NCBI GenBank assembly: GCA_000438115.1
Contig: FR903613.1
Span: forward strand, 1-16,614
Source: Prevotella sp. CAG:617
GTDB lineage: Bacteria; Bacteroidota; Bacteroidia; Bacteroidales; Bacteroidaceae
Direction: 5' to 3'
DNA: 16,614 nucleotides
Positions within the stretch are counted from its first letter, which is position 1. Every line of letters starts with the position of its first letter. The notes under the pieces were generated by a model. That model saw only the letters and a list, made by a program, of their open reading frames with translations. It had not been told where the DNA came from and made no database searches. Below, one piece after another: positions 6,532 through 14,425 of the stretch. Position numbers and translations under genes: made by a program.

Positions 6532-7200
6532 TCACTTCCGCATTAAAACTTGGTCAATCATTCCATAACCTTTAGCCTCTTCGGCTGTCATCCAATAATC
6601 ACGATCTGAATCTGCCCACACTTTATCAAAATCAGTATGTGAATGTTCCGCAATTATTGTATAAAGTTCTTTCTTTAATTTCTGAATTTCTCGTGCCGTT
6701 ATTTCAATATCTGAAGCCTGTCCTTGCACTCCGCCCATTGGCTGATGTATCATGACTCGACTATGCTTTAAAGCTGAGCGTTTGCCTTCTGCTCCTGCAA
6801 CAAGCAAGACTGCCGCCATTGAAGCAGCCATACCTGTACAAATAGTAGCAACTTTACTTCCTATAAACTGCATGGTATCATAAATTCCAAGACCAGCATA
6901 CACTGAACCGCCAGGAGAATTTATATATATTGATATATCCTTTCCCGGATCTGTTGAATCTAAATACAACAACTGTGCCTGTAGCGTATTGGCTGTGTAA
7001 TCATCTATTGGAGTTCCCAAGAATATTATCCGATCCATCATAAGACGAGAAAAGACATCCATTTGCGTAACATTTAACTGCCTCTCTTCCAATATATATG
7101 GATTCAAATACTGATTCTGGTTCTTTATTACGTCTTGCAGCACCATGGAATCAAGATTTGCTTTTGATGTAGCAAATTTTTCAAAATCAGTCATTTTCAT
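6532..7200 (-). CDS. clpP: ATP-dependent Clp protease proteolytic subunit ClpP
   Basis: A serine peptidase forming the tetradecameric chamber of ClpXP. The catalytic triad is visible: Ser127 in GMAASMAAVL, His152 in MIHQP, and Asp201 in SDRDYW (numbering from the 7200 start, 222 residues). The YINSPGGSVYAGLGIYD stretch is typical of the family. The frame extends upstream to a GTG at 7248, but that start lies inside the stem of a terminator-like hairpin and would add a hydrophobic stretch foreign to ClpP. The ATG at 7200 (MKMTDFEKF) or 7194 (MTDFEKF) is therefore preferred. It lies between tig and clpX, and the next gene begins 1 nt after its stop. Confidence 0.96.
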   Translation of the reverse strand: MKMTDFEKFATSKANLDSMVLQDVIKNQNQYLNPYILEERQLNVTQMDVFSRLMMDRIIFLGTPIDDYTANTLQAQLLYLDSTDPGKDISIYINSPGGSVYAGLGIYDTMQFIGSKVATICTGMAASMAAVLLVAGAEGKRSALKHSRVMIHQPMGGVQGQASDIEITAREIQKLKKELYTIIAEHSHTDFDKVWADSDRDYWMTAEEAKGYGMIDQVLMRK

Positions 7201-7210
7201 TATTTTATGA

Positions 7211-7260
7211 TAAAAAATAAGTAAACTGAGTAAAGGTATGTTTCTCACTCAGTTTACTTA
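7211..7260 (-). terminator. Terminator-like hairpin between tig and clpP
   Basis: On the minus strand TAAGTAAACTGAGT (7260-7247) pairs perfectly with ACTCAGTTTACTTA (7231-7218), with a 15-nt loop, and is followed directly by a run of six T (7217-7212). This is the form of an intrinsic terminator for tig. The clpP ATG at 7200 is only 11-12 nt beyond the T-run, leaving no room for a promoter between them. It may reduce read-through into clpP-clpX, act as an attenuator, or serve as a processing or stability hairpin. Confidence 0.75.
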
Positions 7261-7301
7261 AAGGTTATTATTGTAGTATGAATATTATAGCGATTACAAT
7301 T

Positions 7302-8654
7302 TTATTCAAACATCTTATTGAAATCCTCCAGAGATACATTTTTGGTCTCAAGAGTAATCTTGTCCTTTATCTTCTTACCAATTTCTCTTTCAACGCAATG
7401 TTCAAACAACTGCGAAACTTGATCCTGCTTTTTCAGCATTTCTTTAGCATATTGATCAATATATTCTTCAGGAATATTGTTCATTCCATATTGTGCAAAC
7501 TGCATTCTTGTCATATCCTTTGCAGCTGCCAATAAAATCTCATCCGTTATCTTGATGTCGAGCTGTTTGGCCAATTCGTTCTTAATCAAACTCCATTTCA
7601 GAGCCTCAATGCTCTTCTCATAATTCTCTTCTACCTTATTTTCATCCAATTCAGATGAATTGGTCAACATGATACGTTTAAGCAATGCATCAGGGAAAGT
7701 TAGATTACCAACTTTATCCTCCATGTATTTTTTCAAATCAATCAAGAACTTATAATTGCTATTCTCATCGAATTGCTCTTTCAAGAAGTCCTTAATTTTT
7801 TCTTTAAACTCCTCTACACTCTTAACAACATCTTTGCCATAATATCGATCAAACAATTCCTGATTGATTTCTGCAGCCTGGAAACGCGAGATTTCGCTAA
7901 TCTCAAAAGAATATGTTCCGCTGTGTTCCTTTACATTCTCCTTCTCAATATGCAACAAAGAAGCTAACTCTGTTTCATTGTTGTCATAAGCCTTTCCAAG
8001 TTCAAGCGTTACGACATCACCAGGCTTCGCGTTTTCAAAAAGTTTCTTCTGTTCCTCATCTTTAAAGAATTTAGGCATTACAGAAGCTTTCTCTACTACA
8101 ACGCCATCAGATTTAGGCTCTTTATTTTCACCTAACTCCACCAATTTACCTCTTACGAGATCATTATCCTGATAACTCTCAACTGATACATTCTGACCAG
8201 CCTGTTGAGCCATGCGATTCATTTGCTCATTTATCTTTTCATCGCTCACTTCAATATTATAGAAATCAATCTTATCATCAGCAGACAAATTGATATTTAT
8301 TTCTGGAGCTAAAGCTATGTCAAAACTAAAAACAAAGTCATCCTGTTTTTCAATATCCTGTGGCTCGTGATTCTCTGCTGGCAACGGATTACCCAACATC
8401 TTTATATTATTATCTGAAATGTATTTTGAAACAGATTCAGACAAAAGTTTATCAACTTCTTCTGCCTTTACCTGAGTTCCATACATTTTAGCAATCATCC
8501 CTGCAGGAACCTTGCCTGGACGAAATCCGTGCATTGAAACCTTACCACGAATATTTTTCAGTGACTTTTGTACTTTTTCTGCATAGTCAGCCTTTTCCAT
8601 TTTTACAGTAATTACAGCACTGACCTGATCAACGTTTTCTAAAGTTATGTTCAT
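7302..8654 (-). CDS. tig: Trigger factor (ribosome-associated chaperone)
   Basis: A 450-residue chaperone that binds at the ribosomal exit tunnel and shields nascent polypeptides. The ribosome-docking signature GFRPGKVP is at residues 43-50, matching the GFRxGKVP loop of the family. The C-terminal half is charged and helix-rich, as in the chaperone arms. The middle region (about 150-260), where other trigger factors have an FKBP-type prolyl isomerase domain, is poorly conserved and lacks obvious FKBP active-site motifs; this is common in Bacteroidota homologues. The ATG at 8654 is preceded by an A-rich leader and a good promoter (8693-8723). It is the first gene of the unit leading to clpP, clpX and recQ. 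Confidence 0.93.
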   Translation of the reverse strand: MNITLENVDQVSAVITVKMEKADYAEKVQKSLKNIRGKVSMHGFRPGKVPAGMIAKMYGTQVKAEEVDKLLSESVSKYISDNNIKMLGNPLPAENHEPQDIEKQDDFVFSFDIALAPEININLSADDKIDFYNIEVSDEKINEQMNRMAQQAGQNVSVESYQDNDLVRGKLVELGENKEPKSDGVVVEKASVMPKFFKDEEQKKLFENAKPGDVVTLELGKAYDNNETELASLLHIEKENVKEHSGTYSFEISEISRFQAAEINQELFDRYYGKDVVKSVEEFKEKIKDFLKEQFDENSNYKFLIDLKKYMEDKVGNLTFPDALLKRIMLTNSSELDENKVEENYEKSIEALKWSLIKNELAKQLDIKITDEILLAAAKDMTRMQFAQYGMNNIPEEYIDQYAKEMLKKQDQVSQLFEHCVEREIGKKIKDKITLETKNVSLEDFNKMFE

Positions 8655-8692
8655 TTTTATTTCTTAGTATTATATATTCTATTCTGAGCATG

Positions 8693-8723
8693 CAAAAATA
8701 CTCAAATTCTTTTGTTTTACAAT
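8693..8723 (-). promoter_or_regulatory. Promoter of tig (Bacteroidota -33/-7 type)
   Basis: The minus strand has ATTG (8723-8720), a 19-nt spacer, then TATTTTTG (8700-8693). This fits the Bacteroidota housekeeping promoter (TTTG, 19-21 nt, TAnnTTTG) with one deviation in the -33 box. The predicted start near 8686 leaves a leader of roughly 32 nt before the tig ATG. Confidence 0.65.
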
Positions 8724-8771
8724 ATAGACTTGAATTTTTTTATTAGCAAATAAAAGAATAACTTCTTACAA

Positions 8772-9683
8772 CTAAAGCTTTAGGGCTCCAATTATGTCAT
8801 GTATATCATCTATATGATGTGCAACCAACCACTCTTCAATACCTTCAGCTATTTTGACAGAAATTGCAGGATCTATAAAATTAGCGACCCCTATTTCCAC
8901 AGCCGTTGCTCCAGCCATGAAAAACTCTATAGCATCAATCGCATTCATAATACCACCCATTCCAATTACCGGAATCTTTACAGCTTTAGCAACCTGCCAA
9001 ACCATTCGCAAAGCTACCGGCTTGATTGCAGGTCCAGACAATCCTCCTGTACCAATACTTAACTTTGAGCATCTACGCTCTACATCTATGGCCATACCCA
9101 TCAACGTATTAATAAGCGACACAGCATCAGCACCTTCATTTTCTACTGCGCGAGCAATTGCTGCAATGTCAGTTACATTAGGAGAAAGTTTCACTATTAT
9201 GGTTTTCGGATAAGCCTGTCTAACTGCACGTACAACAGACGAAGCACCTTCACACGTTACACCAAAAGCCATTCCTCCATCTTTGACATTTGGACAAGAA
9301 ATATTAAGTTCAATTGCTGGCACATGCTCTAAAGCAGCTAATTTACTAGCACATTGTGCATAATCTTCCGGCGAAGAACCTGACACATTTACAATTATAT
9401 TAGTACTGAACGCCTTTATTCGAGGATATATATGTTCTATGAAATGATCGACTCCTTTATTTTGCAATCCTACGCAATTAAGCATTCCTGACGCTGTTTC
9501 AGCCATTCGGGGATAATCATTACCTTCCCGAGGATTCAGTGTTGTTCCTTTTGTTATAAAACCACCGATCCTACTTAAGTCTATAAAATCCGAAAATTCC
9601 TCTCCATAGCCAAATGTACCAGAAGCAGTTAATACTGGATTTTTCAGCGACAGTCCTCCTATTTTTACATTTAATGATGCCAT
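8772..9683 (-). CDS. pyrD: Dihydroorotate dehydrogenase, class 1B catalytic subunit PyrD
   Basis: A 303-residue FMN enzyme oxidising dihydroorotate to orotate in de novo pyrimidine synthesis. The family landmarks are present: the N-terminal NPVLTASGTFGYG stretch, ITKGTT (Lys45, FMN contact), NISCPNVKDGG with catalytic Cys130 (a Cys base is typical of class 1), and the glycine-rich IPVIGMGGI near the C-terminus. Its start overlaps the end of pyrK by 13 nt, which implies translational coupling; the pair forms the PyrDK heterotetramer that passes electrons to NAD. No membrane-targeting N-terminus is present, consistent with a soluble class 1B enzyme. It ends 117 nt before the tig start; no clear terminator is visible in that gap. 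Confidence 0.95.
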   Translation of the reverse strand: MASLNVKIGGLSLKNPVLTASGTFGYGEEFSDFIDLSRIGGFITKGTTLNPREGNDYPRMAETASGMLNCVGLQNKGVDHFIEHIYPRIKAFSTNIIVNVSGSSPEDYAQCASKLAALEHVPAIELNISCPNVKDGGMAFGVTCEGASSVVRAVRQAYPKTIIVKLSPNVTDIAAIARAVENEGADAVSLINTLMGMAIDVERRCSKLSIGTGGLSGPAIKPVALRMVWQVAKAVKIPVIGMGGIMNAIDAIEFFMAGATAVEIGVANFIDPAISVKIAEGIEEWLVAHHIDDIHDIIGALKL

Positions 9684-10441
9684 AACAACTCTTTTATATT
9701 AAACACCGGTCCGTCTTTACATACACAGCGATTACCTGTTGTCGTTTTTTCAACACAACACAGACATGCACCCAAACCACAAGCCATTAAATTTTCCAAA
9801 GAGACTTCACACTCAATATTCAACTTTTCGGCATATTCTGCCACGGCTTTCATCATAGGTTTAGGACCACAGGATGCGATAAAATCAAAATCGACCTGTG
9901 TTAATATTGAATGATTCGTAACATAACCCGTTTCTCCCAGACTTCCATCTTCCGTAGTAACGTGAACCTCACCTAGAGAGTCAAACATGTCTAACTGCAG
10001 TAAATCTCGTTTTGAACGACCTCCAAGAAGGAAATGGACTCGTTTATTTCTCCTTTTCAATTCCTTTCCGTATAAAAGCAGCGGAGCAGTACCTACGCCA
10101 CCTCCTACCAACAAAATGTTTTCGCCTTCTATATCCAGACTAAACCCTTTGCCTAACGGAAAAACACAATTCACATAGTCACCTTCATTCAATTGCCCCA
10201 AAGCGATAGTACCCGGACCCACTTCATGGATCAACAGCCACATTTCATTTAAAGATGCATCATAATTATTTATTGATATTGGGCGGCGCAAAAACACTTC
10301 AGACGCACGTTCCACATTAATCTCAACAAACTGGCCTGGAAACATTTCCGGCAAAGGTTCTTTATCGGTCAACTTTAACAAAAAGTAATCATCCCTCAGC
10401 CGTTCCTTTGAACGTATTTGTAAATCGCGTATTTTCTTCAT
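9671..10441 (-). CDS. pyrK: Dihydroorotate dehydrogenase B electron transfer subunit PyrK
   Basis: A 256-residue FAD and 2Fe-2S protein that carries electrons from PyrD to NAD. The FAD-binding motif RRPIS is at 52-56, and the nucleotide-binding glycine loop GGGVGTAP at 113-120. The iron-sulphur cysteines are Cys221, Cys226 and Cys229, with Cys239 or Cys241 as the fourth ligand (CGLGACLCC, then RCVC). Length and domain order match PyrK. It is the first gene of a two-gene operon and overlaps pyrD by 13 nt. A -7 box TAAGTTTG lies 22 nt before its ATG. Confidence 0.95.
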   Translation of the reverse strand: MKKIRDLQIRSKERLRDDYFLLKLTDKEPLPEMFPGQFVEINVERASEVFLRRPISINNYDASLNEMWLLIHEVGPGTIALGQLNEGDYVNCVFPLGKGFSLDIEGENILLVGGGVGTAPLLLYGKELKRRNKRVHFLLGGRSKRDLLQLDMFDSLGEVHVTTEDGSLGETGYVTNHSILTQVDFDFIASCGPKPMMKAVAEYAEKLNIECEVSLENLMACGLGACLCCVEKTTTGNRCVCKDGPVFNIKELLWHH

Positions 10442-10462
10442 ATTGTTGTTTATTTATTAAGG

Positions 10463-10470
10463 CAAACTTA
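10463..10470 (-). promoter_or_regulatory. Candidate -7 box of the pyrK-pyrD operon
   Basis: The minus strand reads TAAGTTTG, an exact TAnnTTTG match, just upstream of the pyrK ATG at 10441. The predicted leader would be only about 15 nt. A clear -33 box is not visible. Confidence 0.45.
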
Positions 10471-10711
10471 CAAAAAATCCACGGAATAGCCTTATAAAAC
10501 CTAAAAAATGGTATTAATAACGTAACCTCAATAAGTTATATGCTTCTTATCGTAAAAACTGACAATATCCCAAAGCCTCCCCAAATACGAATGAACGCGT
10601 GCGACTGATACAAAATATTTCAAACAAATAGAACATAATTCGCACATTTCAGAAACATATTAATATAAAACATTTTTCAAGCCACATTAATAGAAAAACA
10701 TCCCATCTATC

Positions 10712-10749
10712 TTAAAAAAGGTCGGTTCGCATAAAATGCAAACCGACCT
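10712..10749 (-). terminator. Intrinsic terminator of the OmpA-like lipoprotein gene
   Basis: On the minus strand AGGTCGGTTTGCAT (10749-10736) pairs with ATGCGAACCGACCT (10732-10719), 13 of 14 positions with one internal mismatch, a TTT loop, and a run of six T starting within the stem end. It is a compact GC-rich stem about 30 nt after the stop codon. It is the strongest terminator in the window. Confidence 0.9.
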
Positions 10750-10777
10750 CATCTCATAAAAGATTTATTACTTACAA

Positions 10778-11506
10778 TTATTTAGTTGTTCCAGCCTGTT
10801 GCTGGGCTGCATTAATCATCTCTTGACTTGCGTATAAATAAACTTCCACACGACGATTCTGTTCCTGACCGGCCTTCGTATCATTTGAAGCCACAGGATT
10901 ATCTTCGCCCAGTCCCTTTATATACTTTATCTGCGAAGTTTTGGCACCGCTTGAAACCAAATAACTATATACCGCATCTGCGCGTTTCTGAGACAATTCT
11001 ACATTTTTCTGTTTGCTTTCTGCAGCCGTACAGTTACGCCATCCCTGATTATCCGTAAAACCAACAATTGCAACATCCATATCGGTATTTGTATTTAACA
11101 CGGTACTCGCAAATTTGCTCAAAGATGTCTTTGCACTCGAACTTAATGTTGCGTCTCCCGTTGTAAATAGAATACCAGAATCGAATGTAACTTTAACATA
11201 TTTCAATCCCGTTGAACTATCTTCTATAGTTTCAGCTTTGGCATTTTCCACAGCCTCAGCTGCTGCTTTAGCTTTGTCCATTCGATTCCCAATCAGGACA
11301 CCAACACCGGCACCAACAGCTGTACCTACTCCTGCTCCAATAGCAGCACCTTTTCCATTACCTGCAAGTTGACCGATTAATGCGCCTAAGGCACCTCCAC
11401 TTGCTCCACCGATCATTCCACCCTTTGCTTTGTTAGTTAAGTCGCCACAACTCGTAAAGAGTAATACCAAACTTAATGCAAACACTGAAAATTTCATCTT
11501 TTTCAT
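10778..11506 (-). CDS. Glycine-zipper and OmpA-domain lipoprotein
   Basis: A 242-residue envelope lipoprotein. It starts MKKMKFSVFALSLVLLFTSC, a signal peptide with lipobox FTSC and lipidated Cys20. A glycine-zipper segment (about 27-75, with GGASGGALGALIG and GAGVGTAVGAGVGVLIG) follows, then an OmpA C-terminal peptidoglycan-binding domain (about 105-225, with NVELSQKRADAVYSYL and QEQNRRVEVYL). The layout resembles YiaD-type proteins, which tie the outer membrane to peptidoglycan; the exact role is unknown. An ATG at 11551 would add 15 residues before the signal peptide. I reject it because the predicted -7 box (11559-11566) puts the transcription start at about that position. The gene has its own promoter and terminator, so it is likely monocistronic. 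Confidence 0.88.
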   Translation of the reverse strand: MKKMKFSVFALSLVLLFTSCGDLTNKAKGGMIGGASGGALGALIGQLAGNGKGAAIGAGVGTAVGAGVGVLIGNRMDKAKAAAEAVENAKAETIEDSSTGLKYVKVTFDSGILFTTGDATLSSSAKTSLSKFASTVLNTNTDMDVAIVGFTDNQGWRNCTAAESKQKNVELSQKRADAVYSYLVSSGAKTSQIKYIKGLGEDNPVASNDTKAGQEQNRRVEVYLYASQEMINAAQQQAGTTK

Positions 11507-11558
11507 CTTTTTCTCTTTTTTGTGATTGTAATAAAGAATAGATATTTCCATTCGATTG

Positions 11559-11589
11559 CAAAGATAATATTTTTTATTGGTTTTCCAAC
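11559..11589 (-). promoter_or_regulatory. Promoter of the OmpA-like lipoprotein gene
   Basis: The minus strand has GTTG (11589-11586), a 19-nt spacer and TATCTTTG (11566-11559), close to the Bacteroidota consensus. The transcription start would fall near 11552, supporting the ATG at 11506 with a leader of about 45 nt. Confidence 0.55.
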
Positions 11590-11718
11590 AAATACAATAT
11601 TATAATAATTATATTCCATCAAGAATCATGCTACAGCGCAAAGATCATTATCAATACTAATGTATACTTTTCATTCGGCATTCATATCGAATTCAACACA
11701 AACAGGAATCATCATAAA

Positions 11719-11766
11719 GATAGGACAATAGCCTAAAACTTTTAAATGTTAAGCTATTGTCCTATC
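11719..11766 (-). terminator. Hairpin terminator downstream of gdhA
   Basis: GATAGGACAATAGC (11719-11732) and GCTATTGTCCTATC (11753-11766) are perfect 14-bp reverse complements with a 20-nt loop. On the minus strand the stem is followed only by CTTTATG, so the T-run is weak. It lies 45-90 nt past the gdhA stop and is most likely its terminator or 3' stabilising hairpin. Confidence 0.6.
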
Positions 11767-11773
11767 ACACATA

Positions 11774-11790
11774 ACAGATTTTAAATCTGT
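11774..11790. repeat. Short palindrome just after gdhA
   Basis: ACAGATTT-T-AAATCTGT, 8-bp perfect arms around one central base, 20 nt downstream of the gdhA stop and 7 nt from the larger terminator hairpin. It may be part of the 3' end structure or a protein binding site. Confidence 0.45.
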
Positions 11791-11810
11791 CACTTTCAAC
11801 TAACAGGCTT

Positions 11811-13154
11811 TTAAATAATGCCTTGTGCCATCATTGCTTTTGCAACTTTCATAAACCCTGCGATATTGGCACCTTTCACATAATTCACAAAGCCATCAGA
11901 CTGACGCCCGTAACGTAAGCATTGCGTATGAATGTCAGACATAATTGTATGTAAACGTCGGTCCACTTCATCAGAACTCCACGACAAGTGCATTGCATTC
12001 TGTGTCATTTCCAAGCCTGATGTAGCCACACCTCCAGCATTAACTGCCTTACCTGGCGCAAAAGGAATACGATGTGTAAGGAAATAATCTACTGCATCTT
12101 GTGTACACCCCATATTAGAGACCTCAGCAACATATTGTATACCTGATTCTACAAGGCTGCGTGCATCATCTGCGTCCAACTCATTTTGTGTAGCACAAGG
12201 CAATGCTATATCCACATTCGGGACATTTCCCCATGGTTTTTTATTTTCGTAAAATTCGACATTCTCAAATTTTTCTGCATAAGGAGACACAACATCATTT
12301 CCTGAATAGCGGAGACTTAACATATAGTCTATTTTCTCTCCACTCACTCCGTTCTCATCATAAACAAATCCATCAGGACCAGATAGTGTAACAACCTTAG
12401 CTCCAAGCTCAACAGCCTTTTTTACGGCACCCCATGCAACATTTCCAAAGCCACTTACCGCAATTCTTTTTCCTTCAAGCGTATCTCCACAATCTGCTAA
12501 CATTTGCTGCAAAAAATACAATGCGCCATAGCCTGTAGCTTCTGGTCGCAGTAATGACCCGCCAAATTCCAAATTTTTTCCTGTAAAAGTCCCCGTATGT
12601 TGATGAGTTAATTTTTTATATGCACCAAATAAAAATCCGACCTCACGTGCTCCTACTCCAATATCTCCTGCTGGAATATCCTGCTCAGGCCCTAAAATTC
12701 GCCAAAGTTCCAGCATAAAAGCTTGGCAGAAACGCATAATTTCATTATTGCTTTTCCCTTTGGGAGAAAAATCAGCTCCTCCTTTACCTCCCCCCATTGG
12801 CAATGTAGTAAGTGCATTCTTAAATGTTTGTTCAAATCCCAAAAATTTAAAAGTGCTCAGATTAACAGATGGATGAAATCTAAGTCCACCTTTATACGGA
12901 CCGATGGCATTATTAAATTGGACTCGATATCCTAAGTTCACATGAACCTTCCCCGCATCATCCATCCAAGGAATCTTGAAAGTATAAATACGATCTGGTT
13001 CAACCAAACGTTCAATAAGACGTGCATTTTCAAATTCAGGATGTTGGTTATAAACCTCTTCAATTGATTCAAGAACTTCAGAGACTGCCTGCAAATACTC
13101 ATGTTCTCCCGGATGACGAGACTCTAAATCACATAATATATTTTCGATCTTCAT
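11811..13154 (-). CDS. gdhA: NADP-type glutamate dehydrogenase
   Basis: A 447-residue hexameric-type glutamate dehydrogenase, interconverting 2-oxoglutarate plus ammonia and glutamate; in Bacteroides it is a main ammonia-assimilation route. Seen: glutamate-binding GPYKGGLRFHP (85-95), the signature LPMGGGKGGADFSPKGKS with the catalytic lysine at 124, PAGDIGVGAREVG with catalytic Asp164, and a Rossmann loop SGFGNVAWG (234-242). The second strand ends in VTLSGPDGFV without an acidic residue directly after it, which favours NADP(H), but dual cofactor use cannot be excluded. Length is normal for the family. It is transcribed divergently from fabD and followed by its own hairpin, so it is likely monocistronic. 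The ATG at 13154 gives the expected N-terminus. Confidence 0.95.
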   Translation of the reverse strand: MKIENILCDLESRHPGEHEYLQAVSEVLESIEEVYNQHPEFENARLIERLVEPDRIYTFKIPWMDDAGKVHVNLGYRVQFNNAIGPYKGGLRFHPSVNLSTFKFLGFEQTFKNALTTLPMGGGKGGADFSPKGKSNNEIMRFCQAFMLELWRILGPEQDIPAGDIGVGAREVGFLFGAYKKLTHQHTGTFTGKNLEFGGSLLRPEATGYGALYFLQQMLADCGDTLEGKRIAVSGFGNVAWGAVKKAVELGAKVVTLSGPDGFVYDENGVSGEKIDYMLSLRYSGNDVVSPYAEKFENVEFYENKKPWGNVPNVDIALPCATQNELDADDARSLVESGIQYVAEVSNMGCTQDAVDYFLTHRIPFAPGKAVNAGGVATSGLEMTQNAMHLSWSSDEVDRRLHTIMSDIHTQCLRYGRQSDGFVNYVKGANIAGFMKVAKAMMAQGII

Positions 13155-13195
13155 AATATGTAGAATTAATGGTATGTTTCACTATAAGAGCTGTG

Positions 13196-13203
13196 TAAAG
13201 ATA
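13196..13203 (-). promoter_or_regulatory. Weak candidate -7 box of gdhA
   Basis: The minus strand reads TATCTTTA, one base off TAnnTTTG, 41 nt before the gdhA ATG. No good -33 box is seen. Just upstream lies a small dyad, AATATGA (13215-13221)/TCATATT (13226-13232), which could be a regulator site. Confidence 0.3.
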
Positions 13204-13341
13204 GGAATATTATAAATATGAAGAATCATATTCATAAAAATATTTGTTAAACTACCATGCATATTCATACAATAAAAAGTTGCACTTTCAATCAAAAAAA
13301 ATCCCACGAACTTACACATTAACAATTTTCAAGCCTGAAAA

Positions 13342-13373
13342 TTCGAAAACCCACAAAAAAATCACTATTTTTG
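13342..13373 (+). promoter_or_regulatory. Promoter of fabD
   Basis: TTCG (13342-13345, one base off TTTG), a 20-nt spacer, then TATTTTTG (13366-13373), an exact -7 match. The transcription start would be near 13380, leaving about 26 nt of leader before the ATG at 13406. This also rules out the longer reading frame beginning at 13244. Confidence 0.6.
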
Positions 13374-13405
13374 CATCAAATTTTCTACATAAGATTTTAT
13401 ATAAT

Positions 13406-14305
13406 ATGAAAGCATTTGTATTCCCCGGACAAGGGTCGCAATTTGTAGGTATGGGTAAAGACCTATATGAGAAACATCCTATAGCCAAACAATTTTTTGA
13501 TAAAGCCAATGATATCTTAGGGTTCAACATTACAGATATAATGTTTGACGGGACAGACGAAGAATTAAAACAGACAAAAGTTACCCAACCGGCCGTTTTC
13601 CTACACAGCGTAGTAAGTGCGCTGTGCTTGGGAGAAGATTTTTCACCAGCAATGACTGCTGGTCACTCTTTAGGTGAATGGTCTGCATTAACTGCCGCAC
13701 GTGCCCTTAGTTTTGAGGACGGCCTTAAATTAGTTTCTGCACGTGCTAAAGCGATGCAGCGTGCATGCGAAGCCGCACCTTCAACAATGGCAGCAATCAT
13801 TGCCCTTTCCGATGAGAAGGTGGAAGAAATATGTAAAGAAGTTAGTACTAAAGATAACATTGTTGTTCCTGCAAATTATAACTGCCCCGGACAGTTAGTA
13901 ATTAGCGGAAACATAGAAGCCGTAAACCAAGCTTGCGAAAAACTTAAAGAAGCCGGAGCAAAACGCGCTTTAATTTTGCCTGTTGGTGGAGCTTTCCACT
14001 CTCCATTAATGCAATTGGCAAAAGAAGAATTAGAAGACGCTATTGCTAATACTGAATTCCACAAGCCTATATGTCCAGTATACCAAAACGTTGATGGCAT
14101 GGCTCATACTGATCCGGAAGAAATCAAAGCTAATCTGATTGCGCAATTGACGGCATCAGTGCTTTGGACTAAAGAAATCCAGAATATGGTTGCAAATGGT
14201 GCTACTGAATTTGTAGAATGTGGTCCAGGAAAGGCCTTACAGGGCATGATTATGAAAATTTGTAAAGGTAATGATTCCGTTACCGCAACAGGAGTAAGTT
14301 TGTAA
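13406..14305 (+). CDS. fabD: Malonyl-CoA:ACP transacylase FabD
   Basis: A 299-residue transacylase moving malonyl from CoA to acyl carrier protein, the entry step of type II fatty-acid elongation. It begins MKAFVFPGQGSQFVGMG, the family's hallmark N-terminus. The nucleophile is Ser88 in GHSLGEW, the carboxylate-binding Arg is Arg113 (SARAKAMQ), and the catalytic His is His198 in GGAFHSPLM. The frame is open upstream to 13244, but the extra 54 residues are low-complexity, unlike any FabD, and overlap the promoter region. The ATG at 13406 is clearly right. A hairpin follows at 14373-14412. The gene is divergent from gdhA and stands apart from other fatty-acid genes here. Confidence 0.96.
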   Translation: MKAFVFPGQGSQFVGMGKDLYEKHPIAKQFFDKANDILGFNITDIMFDGTDEELKQTKVTQPAVFLHSVVSALCLGEDFSPAMTAGHSLGEWSALTAARALSFEDGLKLVSARAKAMQRACEAAPSTMAAIIALSDEKVEEICKEVSTKDNIVVPANYNCPGQLVISGNIEAVNQACEKLKEAGAKRALILPVGGAFHSPLMQLAKEELEDAIANTEFHKPICPVYQNVDGMAHTDPEEIKANLIAQLTASVLWTKEIQNMVANGATEFVECGPGKALQGMIMKICKGNDSVTATGVSL

Positions 14306-14372
14306 AAATAAATTATACGATACGAACAAAGGTTATTATAAGTATCAAATATCATAAAACAGCCTTGAAAAT

Positions 14373-14412
14373 AATTGCAGCTAACCTTACAAATATAGGA
14401 TTAGCTGCAATT
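14373..14412 (+). terminator. Hairpin between fabD and the amylase-family gene
   Basis: AATTGCAGCTAA (14373-14384) pairs with TTAGCTGCAATT (14401-14412), 12 bp perfect, and an inner CCT/AGG can extend the stem past a one-base bulge. It is followed by TCTATAAAAAG, so the T-run is poor. It probably terminates fabD transcription, yet it ends only 13 nt before the next ATG. Confidence 0.55.
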
Positions 14413-14425
14413 TCTATAAAAAGAA

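Larger units (their letters stand above)
10442..10777. other. 336-nt intergenic region between pyrK and the OmpA-like gene
   Basis: It contains the pyrK -7 box at one end and the intrinsic terminator of the OmpA-like gene at the other. Between about 10480 and 10710 I see no open frame, strong hairpin or recognisable RNA element. Confidence 0.6.

Noticed and set aside
7201..7248. Longer ClpP start at a GTG (7248)
   Set aside because: It lies inside the stem of the tig-clpP hairpin and adds a hydrophobic stretch not found in ClpP.
8799..9213. Plus-strand frames opposite pyrD
   Set aside because: Shadows of a strongly conserved gene on the other strand.
11507..11551. 15-residue extension before the lipoprotein signal peptide
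   Set aside because: The -7 box at 11559-11566 would put the transcript start at this ATG, and a signal peptide normally begins the protein.
13244..13405. 54-residue N-terminal extension of FabD
   Set aside because: It overlaps the predicted fabD promoter and the extra residues are not FabD-like; the canonical N-terminus starts at 13406.
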